NCBI GenBank assembly: GCA_964035795.1
Contig: OZ038321.1
Coordinates: 12,303,093-12,367,092, forward strand
Reading direction: 5' to 3'
From: Pterobdella sp. o SKG-2022
Taxonomy: Eukaryota; Annelida; Clitellata; Hirudinida; Piscicolidae
Length of the DNA stretch: 64,000 nucleotides
Below, in pieces: positions 12,977-24,200 of the stretch. The position numbers and the translations under genes are program-made. The notes under the pieces were generated by a model. The model saw nothing but the letters and a program-made list of their open reading frames with translations, did no database searches and had not been told where the DNA came from. Positions within the stretch are counted from its first letter, which is position 1. Every line of letters begins with the position of its first letter.

Positions 12977-13565
12977 ATCCTCGTATCAACAGTCGACGAC
13001 ATGGAGCTGTTTCATGAGGAGGTGATGGGACTTCCGATCCTCATGAGGATCTGGGCTGAGTACAACCACAGTGAATACATCGGAGCTGCCAATGAAGGAC
13101 CTCATTTTGAAAGTTTGTTTGTTAAATAGATCTTTACTCAATTAGAGCTACAAGCATGAATAACACAATATTGAAGTTCAATTTGAGATGTGAATACAAC
13201 AAAAAATTATTTGTACCTCCAATTGATAATGTAAGTTCATTTTACGAAAAGCTTCGTGGAATAAAATAAACTCCTAAAAATGTTTCATTCGAATATTTAC
13301 GTTTGGCTTGAAGAAAAAAAAACTTATATTAAAGACTATATTATATCATAAATATATTTAGTATTCTGTACTTAATGCTTAGAGTTTGTGCATAATGTGA
13401 ATATTGATGACTTAGGATGTATATAAAACAAACAGTATATCTATGAGTTGTAGATTAATTTGGGAAAAATAAAATGTTTGTTTTTAGAGTAATGAGTATG
13501 TTTATAGTTTTGACTCTGAGTCTTGTGAGCGTCACTTGATGCTCTTTACCAACAACAGATTTTAA
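12977..13565 (+). CDS. unidentified gene, three C-terminal exons
   Basis: Exons 12977-13112, 13148-13230 and 13488-13565 join in consistent phases (1, 0) and end at TAA. They read ILVSTVDDMELFHEEVMGLP..., then TTSMNNTILKFNLRCEYNKK..., then SNEYVYSFDSESCERHLMLF and NNRF before the stop. The first intron would be only 35 bases (GTTTGT...TTAGAG), very short but in frame. The exons have clearly higher GC than their surroundings. The piece LKFNLRCEY resembles a beta strand of extracellular domains such as ZP, but I cannot assign a family. The 5' part of the gene was not found; the sequence between 12.3 and 12.97 kb is AT-rich. Confidence 0.5.
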
Positions 13566-13818
13566 ATAAAAATTTTTTACTTTTGCAATAAGGATTTTAT
13601 AAAAATAGTTTGTTTACTAATATATAAGTTTCAACCAAGTAACTTTTTTCAGTATTTATATATATTGAATTCATATTATTTATTATTTTTGGTAGACATT
13701 CGAAATAGCAAACGTGAAACATGTAAAAATATATTGAAACAGTCAAAATATTTGACATAAAAAATAAATTTCAATGAAACAGGCATATAACTACCATTGA
13801 ATAACACACACATGAGCA

Positions 13819-13933
13819 GAAGACATGGCTCTACTGGTCGACACGTCGCATCCGATGATCTACCCAGAGTTCCAGAAAGGAATTGAGTGGGCTAAGAAAT
13901 CCATCCAATCCAAAAAAAATTTCTGTCTTCAAG
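13819..13933 (+). CDS. single exon with vWA-like strand, gene unidentified
   Basis: A GC-raised patch is open from about 13819 and ends at a possible donor CTTCAA|GTATAG (an in-frame TAG follows if it is not spliced). It reads EDMALLVDTSHPMIYPEF and continues QKGIEWAKKSI. The opening matches the first beta strand and MIDAS loop of von Willebrand A domains (DvvlLvDtSgSM), except that the second MIDAS serine is replaced (DTSHP). It could belong to the exons at 16.86-17.33 kb or be an orphan; no connecting exon was found in 13.93-16.86 kb. Both function and gene boundaries are uncertain. Confidence 0.35.
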
Positions 13934-16861
13934 TATAGCTTTTGGTTTTCACTCTTATTTTTTTAAATAAAACTTTCAATTAATTTCATAATTTATATTA
14001 CTTTTATGGGAAATTTTGCTATTTTATGAAAATTTATGCAATTTTTGAAATAAGTTAAATAAATTCATTTTGAAAATATTTTTTCAAATGTTGAAAAAGT
14101 TTTATTTTCAAAATAGACATGATTTATAGTTTAAACTTTAAACTAAACTATATCATACATTTCTATTTAAATAAAGACCAGTTGTTTCAATTCCAAAAAA
14201 AAAACTTTTTTTGTATTCGATTGAATATTCTAAGAAATTAATAAAAATTTAAATTAAATAAACCTCATATTCAAAATAAAAAATTGGTTTTACAAAAAAT
14301 GCTTCACACGAGTATATAAGACTACTATTTCGAAATTACATCTTTGAATTAAAGAACTTTCGTATTAACCAAGTAGCGTCTTAGATGAAGGGCTGCCAAA
14401 TCATCATTTAGGAAATAAAAGTTAATGAGTAGAATTACTATAATTTTTATAATTTTTTGACTACCTTGTAGTTAAGTACAAAGCTTTTGTTAAACAAATT
14501 TCAGTATTTGGATGTTTCCAAAGGAGTTTCATGGCAAATAATTGAAAAAAAAATGAAAAGAAAAATTTATAACAAATAAATTTTTTAATATTACCAATAT
14601 AATAATAATATTGATAATTTTATAGAAATTTCAAAACTTCTTATACCAAATTTGAGTGATAATACTACTGATAATAATCCCAATATTATCATTGTGTTTT
14701 GTCAAGCCTAAAATACAATACTCACCACAAAACGCCACTTTTAAAATGTGTTGAGATGTCATGGAGATTTTCGTAAGTCAAACTCCTACCATGAATAAAT
14801 GCATACAAACACATTTGTATAAATTGCTATTCCAAAAAATTTGTTACTTTTTAAAAGATTTGAAAATTCTATAGTAAGTACTCATAAAAATAGTCAATTA
14901 TTTTTGTTTTTTCTAATTAAAATTTTTATATAGAGCTTAATGCAGAAATTATTTTGTCAAAATGGAATATTTTTAAATGTTTATAAGTCGTGCAAATAGG
15001 GTTCTATAGTCAGGATAGCAAAATTGAAAAAGGATTTTTGGCGTTGTGAGGTAAAAAATGAACTTTGAACAAAAGGGTGAAAAAAAATTATAAAAAAGTA
15101 GTTAAAATAAATTTATTGAATAATTTTATTTTGTTATTTTACTTTTTTTTTTTCATTGTTTATAATTTGATTTTATTCATATGCTAGAACTTGAAAAAGT
15201 ATATTCATTAACTGAAAAAACCGGTTGTTTTTTTGTAAAACAAAGTTTTTCAATATTTGAAGCATGATAATTATGTTATGAACAAACTAAATGGTTTTTT
15301 TATATGTTTATAATACCTAAAAGTTCCATGAAAGAAATCTCGTGAAAGATTCAATAAATGGTAATGCCTGCAATTTATCAAATAAGCGTTAATGCATTGC
15401 TTTTGTTTTATCAGACAAAAAATTAATGAGTTCACAGATGTGAACTGAGTTTTTTCAATCTTTCCTTCATTGTGAGTTTTGAAAAATTTTGAATCATTTT
15501 GAAATGCTTTTGAAAGATCGAAAACAAACAAAAAAACAAAAAAAAAAAACAAACACTTTTACATAATAGCCATACCATGAAAATGTCTATCAGGTCAAAG
15601 TGTATTTTGGAGAACGTATTTAAAGTTCCCTATCATCAAAACTAATTTTTAAAAGTTCTCCTATTTTAAGTTAGTTTTTATTTATAGTTGATTTAAAAAA
15701 TTGGTGAAAACATTCATCAACTCGGTTTAATTTATTTTATCAAAATAATTTATTTTCAAAATATAATTGTTTGAGCCTATTTAAAACAGTTTTATTTTAA
15801 ATGTTTAGGTGCAAAGCTCAAAGCTAAAATTTATTAAACTTTCAAACTTCACGGAAAAACCATTTGTTGAAAAAAAATTAAAAAAAAATAAATATTTCAA
15901 GAAATATTGGAAACTTGCTATTGTATACACAACGTCATTTAGCAGTTTGTTACATGGGAATCTAATACTTGGCCATATTTTTGCAACTATAAATAAAATG
16001 GTCTTTCCTAGGAGTATCAACTTAATTAACTTGAAAAATTTTACAATCGTTTTTTTTAAAACTTTGTCTGTGTTTAGTTTTTAGCATTGTTATAATCTAA
16101 CTCTGAATTATGAAAAAAAATTTTTAATTTGCTATATGTATATAACAATAAAAGAATATAATCGGTGAAAGGAAATCAGAAGAAATTGTATCCTTTTTGA
16201 TTTTCTTATTTACTATTTATTATTCGCTAATTTCACATATAAAAAACTGTACTTTTCCAATTAGCATCTCATTATATGTCATTATGTATTGTAGCAAAAC
16301 TATCTTTTTAGTTCAATCTGTTTTCGACTTTCTAGAACGCACATTCCATCAGAAATGAGAAAAAAATTTTAAAACGTCAAATTTTGAGCTTCAATTTTAC
16401 CGTGTTGAACTACATAAATTTTAGATTTTCATTTAATTTAAAAACATCAGCACGCTCATTTAATTAATACTGTCGTTTTCAAATTTTTTGACTGAAATTT
16501 TTGGCTTAGAAGCTTTTTGGAAAAATAATTTTTTTAAAAATATTTTGTTTTTTGGATGAGTGTGAGGAAACAATAACTGAATAAAATCTGAATTAATTTG
16601 TGAATATAATATTCATATTTGGCTAAGTAATTAAAACACCCTTCTATAACTATTTTTCTATCGGAAACTAAACAACCTTTTCCCATTTTTTAGTTTATCG
16701 CGAAAATTCAAACAGTTTAAAAATGCTGTTGGTTACGAGTTCTATTTGTTTACATTCAAAAATTTTTAATTCTTTTTTAATACTATTTCTCATCAAACCA
16801 AAAACTCTGAATAATTTTTAACTTATAATATATTCATTTTTTCATCACGGAAACTTTGCAG
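13934..16861. other. AT-rich stretch without a recognised gene
   Basis: No supported plus-strand exon. Open frames at 15271-15552, 15805-16020 and 15809-16084 are Phe/Lys/Asn-rich background. A possible minus-strand exon at about 14730-14790 is mentioned under the minus-strand gene. Confidence 0.4.
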
Positions 16862-17332
16862 TTCGACTTTGGACCATCAATAGAACGTTGGATGACAACT
16901 AATTATCAGCAGAACTGCTACAACTTTAAAGCTTTGAGAAACCACCAAGCTAGACTCTATGTCACAAATTTCCACAAACCTTCTCATTTTTTTGACTGCA
17001 ATAGGATCTGGTGTTATCTTTTTTCTCCTTGCTGGTTGCTTACTGCTCCCATTTATAAAGTAACTCTTTTTATAAATTCTAACTAAATAAACTTTTGATT
17101 TTCTGTGCGACTGAAAAAATATTTCTAAATCAAAAAAATTATGGTTTTCGAAAAAAATTTGAAATTATAAATAGTTATTAAAAAAATTATGCTTGAAATA
17201 ATCTCATACAAAGCGATTTGCTTGTAGGTGTACAGACGACTTCAGTGTAGAGAATTCATCATAAAATTTAATGTTCCAGTAGTGAGAAGAACTGTTCTAC
17301 CCAATGGAACCAGTATAGAAGTCTCCAAATAA
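16862..17332 (+). CDS. unidentified cysteine-rich, possibly membrane protein, two 3' exons
   Basis: Exon 16862-17059 (acceptor TTTGCAG|, donor |GTAACT) and exon 17228-17332 (acceptor TTGTAG|, stop TAA) join at phase 0. The first reads FDFGPSIERWMTTNYQQNCY and continues to FFDCNRIWCYLFSPCWLLTA, a cysteine/aromatic hydrophobic stretch that could be a membrane segment. The second reads VYRRLQCREFIIKFNVP... and ends GTSIEVSK. Both are GC-raised and clearly coding. I cannot name the family; the pattern Cys-rich hydrophobic segment then basic YRR is compatible with a membrane-anchored protein and a cytosolic tail. Upstream exons are missing. The vWA-like exon at 13.8 kb is a possible but unproven partner. 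Confidence 0.55.
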
Positions 17333-18232
17333 CAGTCTTTCGATTGATTCGGCCAAAAACTTACAAAACTGAATTCAAAAAAACCTCTTATTTTCTTCAT
17401 GCCCATTTTACAGTACCCTGCAAGCAAACAATACAGAAAATTAATTCTAAGGCTATAATGTAAATGATGAAGACTGAAAAATTGAATTAAAATGAAAGAA
17501 CACATATAATAGAAAATTATCAAGAAAATATTAACTATTTAATTTTTTCAAAGCGAAATTTAATTTTTTAACACGTTTCATCACATTATCTTTGGAATAT
17601 TTTGATAGCTATTTATCTTTTTCTATTCATTTCATATTTCAATGCTTAAACTTTTTATTGGGTTATATTATGATTAAAATTTTCATTATTAAAGCAAGAA
17701 GTTTTATTAACAGCATTTTTGTGAATTTAATCATAAAAATTTTGTTTCAACATGCCATTTAATAAACTAATAAAAATCACATTTTTTACTATTCTTTTCA
17801 GAATGATAGTTTGAGTCATGAAAAAATTTAAAAAAAGTGAAACAAAATGAAAAAGTTGAAATTTTATTAAAATACTTTTATAAAAAAAGGTTTTTTTTAT
17901 CATTTATTGATTTTTTCAAAGACCGCAAACTACTAATTTTATATGGTTATAAATATTTTTTATTTTAAATAAAAACAATGAAAAAAGCAATTTTTTTTTA
18001 AATTTTGAAAAAAATAAAAAAAATTATTCACTGCAAGGGATCATTAAAGGCACGTCAGGGACGCTAATGACAACGGCTTACAGGCTGCAAGGGTGCCAAG
18101 ATTATATCGATTCAAAACACGTATAAAAGTTTCTTATGAAGCTTTGTTTGTTATTCCCTAAAATTTGGAAAAAATGATATAAGAAGTTCAGACTATCGGT
18201 TTAAGGTTCTTTGATATTTCAAAGTATTCATC
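17333..18232. other. gene-poor spacer with one possible orphan exon
   Basis: A GC-raised patch at about 18036-18126 follows a possible acceptor (CTGCAAG|) and reads GIIKGTSGTLMTTAYRLQGC before running to a TAA. It could be an alternative 3' exon of the preceding gene, but nothing ties it in. The rest is AT-rich. Confidence 0.3.
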
Positions 18233-21200
18233 ATGGAGACAAAAATAGTTGTTGAAAATTTAAACATCGAAGTTTCGTTCATGAAAGTGAGTTTTTTGGA
18301 AATTAATTAACAGAAATTGAAAAAATCTTTCAAAAAACACTGGTTTGCAGAATCAATTGAAAAAAATTCAAACTTTGAATGAAAATTTGAAAAAAGAGAA
18401 GGAAAATATTGAAAATGAATTAGAAAAAAGCATACAAAATGAAAGAAAAACAGAAATGAAATTAACTACAACAAAAAAGTTGTCCAATATTGTGGAAAAC
18501 GAAAAAAATATTAAAATAGAAGTAAGAAAAATTTCAATTTTTTCGATCATTAATTTTTATTTAATATTTGTTTGTAATGCCTAAACGCTTAAAAAACAAA
18601 AACTCTCTTCTGCTTCATCTTTCTTCCTAATGGTTAATAGCAGTATATTAATCCATTTCCGAAAACTCAAAAAATTTGAATAACATTTATTATATTTTGT
18701 AAGAAAATATGTTCTTTTCTTCAAAGATGTATAAAGAAACAATAAAGGGCCTGCAGGAACAAAGAAGAATGCTTGTAGAGACGAGTCAACAAGGTGCTAG
18801 TGATCCTTGTATTCAGTCGCCTTCGTTTGTTTCCAACTTGAATTATTTTCATTCATTGTTTTAATTATTTAATTTTTACTTTTGTTTTTAAATTCAAATT
18901 TATTTGAAAATAAACATTAAAGCAGTCATAAATGCTGGAGATTAGTTTTTATTTTAACATAATTTGCAACTTATGAAATATTTTTGAGTACGAAACTCTT
19001 TGTAGGTTTCCTTCAAACTGAGATGGATTTGCTTGATGAAAACGTGAAAGCAAAGGTGAATCCTCACAATGCTTTCTCTAATAAAAACACTTTCTAAAAA
19101 ATTAAATTAGCTTTAACAAATATTTTTTTTTCTAAAAGTAATATTTTTTAAATTTTAAATATAAAAACAAACCTTTCAATTTTTGGTTCATAAATTTTAA
19201 ATTGATTTTCAAATAAAAATCAAATATGATTTCTTATGTTGAAAATTGTTTTCCAAATTATTATGAGTATTTTGTAACACACACTGCAAAGTATGGTCGT
19301 TACAACCCCGCTTTGAAGCAGCATTGATATTAATCCTTTACTTCACATCCAGCGCTTAATATTAATTTTAAATCAAATACTTCTCATGAACACAAACTTA
19401 ACATTGAAGTTGCAATTGGTGGCTCTGAAAAGGTACCTTCAATGCCACAAAGAGGACTTCTGTAGCCTTGATGAGGTAGGCTTCAAATCATTTTATAAGA
19501 CAAGCACGTGGAATAATGCAAAATCAATTAATGCTATAAACTATAAGTTCCAAACTTGCAGTTGTAGTATCATATATTTTGTTTTACATTCTTAATAAAA
19601 ATGAAATGGCTTCATGAAACGTAATGGTCCATCTCCAAGAAAGTTAATTAAAACCTTATAAATGTAAATTATATTTTTTCAAAGTTTTACTTTGAAAATT
19701 AAATTAATAGCAGGACTATTTTTTTGAACAAAATAATTGAATACTCATATAGTATTCAAATTAAAATTACAAATTTTTTGAATGAGACCAAAACAAATAT
19801 AAATCAAAAATTCAGCACAGTTTGAGAACTTTGTTATAAAAAAGTTATTTTTGATATAAAAGAAAAAATCGTCTAAAAAATAAATAAACGATTTTTAAGT
19901 TTGAAAATGAAAAGATTCTCTGTGAAGGCTTTATGTCAGCAGAAGAAACATTATTTAAGGAAGAGTTTAACAGGTTTTTACTGCATTTTTACGATTATAA
20001 TACTAAAACTAAGAACAACAAACACAAAGTATTTATTAAATGACTCGAAGCTTTTTGTAGGGCTAGCTTACATTATCAAGTGATTGTCACTTGATAATGT
20101 AAGCTAGCCTTACGAAAAGCTTCGTGTCATTTAATAAATACTTTGTGTTTGTTGTCCTCCTTTTGAATTCAGGCTATTGTACTTCAATACTGAAACTATT
20201 TTGCAAAATTCTGAACTTCTTAATAGTGTATTCGATCTTTTAGTGAACCTTTTGTGTTAAATTTTGAAATTATTCATTCGAAAGGAAATTAAAAGACTGT
20301 TTCAAGGAAAAACATAAATGTCAAGCTGAAATGAGAAACGCTAACCTAATTTTTCAAAATTTTGAAGCAGAAAACAAAAACTTAAAAAAACAACTTTTTG
20401 TTTTAACGAGGAAGTATGAAAGCTCTGAGAAGGCAAATGTGGAACTGAACTATATTTGTGAAGGTGTGTGTTTTCATAAATATTAAACTCAATTCATCAT
20501 TACATCAAATTTGAGCATTTCAGTAAGTTTTTGGTGAATAATTTAGAAAGCATAAAAGTGGTAAAATTTAACTGAGCTCTTAGTCATACAAAAAACAATT
20601 CGATCAAAATACTTGAGAAAATTTATAAAAATTTATGCTTTCTCAATTGGTTAATTTATTCATTCATTGCAATGATTTGTACATGACGTTCATCAACTTA
20701 GCATTTCTTCACCGTGTTTTTAAAAATACACTTTAATAAATACTTTTATGAAGAATTAAAAACTTTTTTCATTATTTCAAAATTTCAACAAATTTCAATT
20801 CACTAATTTTCATATTTTCAGTAAAGCCATTTAGATGAACTTTTTATGAAGTATTTGAGTTGAAGCTATTCTTTTATAAAAACCAAATGCATACAACATC
20901 AGTTCAGTTTTCAAGTTTTTTTCGTCAGATTTCAAATTAAAAAACAAAATGTTCAATATACAACTATTTTTAATAGAACTTTTTCCAGTTTTTCTATATG
21001 AAGTCTAAAATTACTATTATTAATTCATTTGTAAGACGCACTGTCTATACCCTAGGTTTGCTGCAGAGACGCTTGTGTAGTCAAAAGAAATAGGACAGAA
21101 AGATGCGCCTATGAAGATGCGTTGTTAAAGCTTGCAAAAATGATTAAAGAAAGGTGAGAGACGCAGATTAATTGGACGAGAATTCCACAAATGAGAGGTG

Positions 21201-24200
21201 GTATGCGAAAAAGAGCGAGATGAAAAAGAGTGAGAAGAGACAGGCTTATGAGCCATAAACCAGAGTTCAAAGACTTGAGTGACTCATGAGTTTGTCTGAT
21301 AGAAAGAAACTTAGATAATAAACCGGCTGATCAAAATATAGATTATTAGCGATGAGCCACCGTAACTTGAACTAGGCTCAATGCGACTGGCAACCAATGA
21401 AGGCGATCGAGGCAAGCACGAGATGAAGAACAGTAATCGGCTTGAAGGACAGTTTGGCAGCGCGATTTTGGAGAGATTGCAATTCAGAAATAAAACAGTT
21501 TAATAGTTCAAAAAAAAAGAAGTTACAAAAGTCGAGCCTGGAAAGAACTAAAAAGATAATAAAAGCAACGGCAGTTTAAAGGGTAAGAATTTGTGTACTT
21601 GTTTGATCGCATGGAGATGAAACTTTGATAATTGTATAATTTGAGAAGCAAAATGTGTAAAGTTAAAGCAAAGATAGAGAGTTACACCTAGTATCTTCAG
21701 TTTGAACTTCACGCAAAAATTAGTGCCGTCAAAGGCAACCTCGGTAGAGAGATTGGATTTTGAGAGAAGTATAAGACTGCCAACAAATATCAGCTCACTT
21801 TTGTTGAGACTCAACATGAAGTGATTGTTAGAAAACCAAATGATATAAAACGGCGTGATTTTATGTGATATAACTAATGGTTGATGTATAAAAAGAAAAG
21901 AGTAAGGACCCAAGAACATAGCCTTGGGAGACACCAAAATGAGAAATTAGAAATGAGGAGTAGAAGAAGAGCTGCCTATTTTAACAAATGCTTTGCGTTC
22001 GGAGAGATAGGAATGAAACTAGGATGAAGCAATGCCAGAAATGTGAAAGTAGACTCCAAAGATGTGCAGCATATTAGAATGATCGATGGTGCCAAAAAAA
22101 GCTGAAATATTTAAAGACACCAAGACGGCCACAGACCCGGTAGCACAGATATTGTGGAGGCTATCGGTAAGGTACAAAAGCGCAGTTTCCGTTGAGTGAT
22201 GAGAACGATACGCTGATTGGAAAAGGTTGAAGTTACGCAATAAAGTAACGTGAGAGGATAGTCTCTTGAGAGCAACTCTTTCTAAAATCTTCGAAATGGT
22301 GCTGAGGTTTGAAATTGGAGGATAGTTGGATGGCTGCATGGGGTTTAAACTATATTTTTTCAGTAATGAGGTTATCTGTGCTGTTTAAAACAAAGTTGGA
22401 AAGGTGTCTTGCAAAAATGAAAGAGCGGAAAGTTTGCATATAAGGGAAGCAAAGCTGCCAGAAAACTGCTTCAGTAAGAAAATAAGGAGTATATTTAAAG
22501 GTGAAGATTTATTTTGGAAAAAAATGATCAGTTTGATGATTTCGTTAAAGTAAGAAGTGAGAAAAATGAGAGATTCGATTGCTCCCTGTCAATTGAGGAA
22601 GCCCGACGGCAAAGATTAGTGGCCGGTAATGAGTTCTGAATCAAATGAAATTTAGTCTTGAAAAAAGTGTTGAAGTTATCAACAAAAAGATCATCTTCTG
22701 CAGATGTTCGGGAAAGAAGTGGTGGATACTTGTGAAGTATGGAGTTTGCAGTTTTCCAAAAGGCTTTGGAGTTAGGTGTCACCGAGGATAGCGATAGATT
22801 TAAATAATTCGCTCGTGACTTGTTAATGGTGGCGCGGGCAAGTTTAGGCGAAATCCTGAATTCATTCAAAATATTGTCGAAAACTTTATGCGGAGCTTTC
22901 TGAGGCTGGATATCTGTCTCTAAATTTTTTTTTTTTGGCGTTTGGCATAGAGAGCATTCTCAGACAGATGAAAGTAAGTGAGAATGCAAGCTGGGGCGAA
23001 GAGTGAGTGCGTAAAGGAGCATGAGAGCCCATCAGCAAAAGGAATAATCTGTTCATGGAACTAAAAAACTCATTGATTATTGAAACTAGAGTATTGATAA
23101 GTAAATTGATTATTAAATTGAGATCTTTTCAAAGCAGCCATGTTGAGATTCTTAAAAGACAGAACTGTGACACCATGAGGTGAAAGGTGAGGCTGTACAA
23201 GATTAAGACGCCACCATAAAAAAAAATGATCAAATTTAAAAACCTCACTAGCAGGGTCTGAAATAAGATTAAAGGAAGAAACCGGTGTAATAACGAGGTC
23301 AAAAGTATTGCCAAGCCTGTGACTTTGAAAGTTAATATGCTTCACAATACCGTGTTTTCGCAAAAGAATATTAAGCGGATTATCAAGATCGTGACAGTTA
23401 GGGATATTAAAATCTTTGACCTTTATGAAGTGATTCAATGTTAAAAAAATAAAGTGAAGATTAGCCGTGAGTTCATGAATAAACTTAGTAGAGTTTGGAG
23501 TGTGGTAAATAACAGAAGTGGTCAAAGACTGTGTCGAGAAAGAGGCTTGAGCAGCTTCAAAAGAAGCATGTGTTACAGATTTTATAAGTGTCAGTGTAAT
23601 GGAGTTGGAAGAAATCATAAAAATGCCACCACCGTGCTATCCGTTAGAATGATGAGAAGAAAAACCATGATAACCAGGAGAAACTATGTCGTATTTTGTG
23701 ACCTTGTCTGCATTTATCAGAATCCACGTCTCAGCCATAGCAAGAATATTAAAAGAATGAGTGGAGATCGCATCCAGGATAACAGTGGATTTGTTGCAAG
23801 TGAAACGGGGGTTAAAAAGGCCAAACTTCACAGAGAGAGATGGTTTTTGAAAATGCATAAGCAAAGCAGGCCTTCATTGCCAAGCTTTACATTCCATCTT
23901 GAGTAGCACTTGTTGCTTATAAAGCTGACAAGAGGGGAATGTGATGACGTAGTCATGGCAAGAGCGCTTTAGTGTAAAACAAGAAACACAGAAAAGAGAA
24001 GAGGTTTTAGGATAGTTATCAAACGAATGGTCTTTGCTGCAGAACTCACACATTCGAGGGCTGTGGCACTTGGTTATATTATGACCATAACTCTGGCAAT
24101 TCAGACATCTAATTGGGTGAATGCAAAAGTGAAAAAGAAATCTGCCAAAGTTGAGAAAAAAATCTCAAACCATTAACAAAGTATTTTTAAGTATTGTAAC

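Noticed and set aside
17242..17523. 93-codon minus-strand frame
   Set aside because: Overlaps the antisense of a well-spliced plus-strand terminal exon at 17228-17332; remainder is hydrophobic background.
21069..21153. Plus-strand exon of the coiled-coil gene (reads DACVVKRNRTERCAYEDALL, good acceptor and donor)
   Set aside because: The opposite strand of the same bases continues LINE copy 1 in frame into its stop and 3' UTR (LRLSPFFNHFCKL then tail), parallel to the end of copy 2. The exon at 20285 joins 24749 at phase 0 without it.
23454..23906. 150-codon plus-strand frame
   Set aside because: Antisense of the endonuclease region of LINE copy 1.
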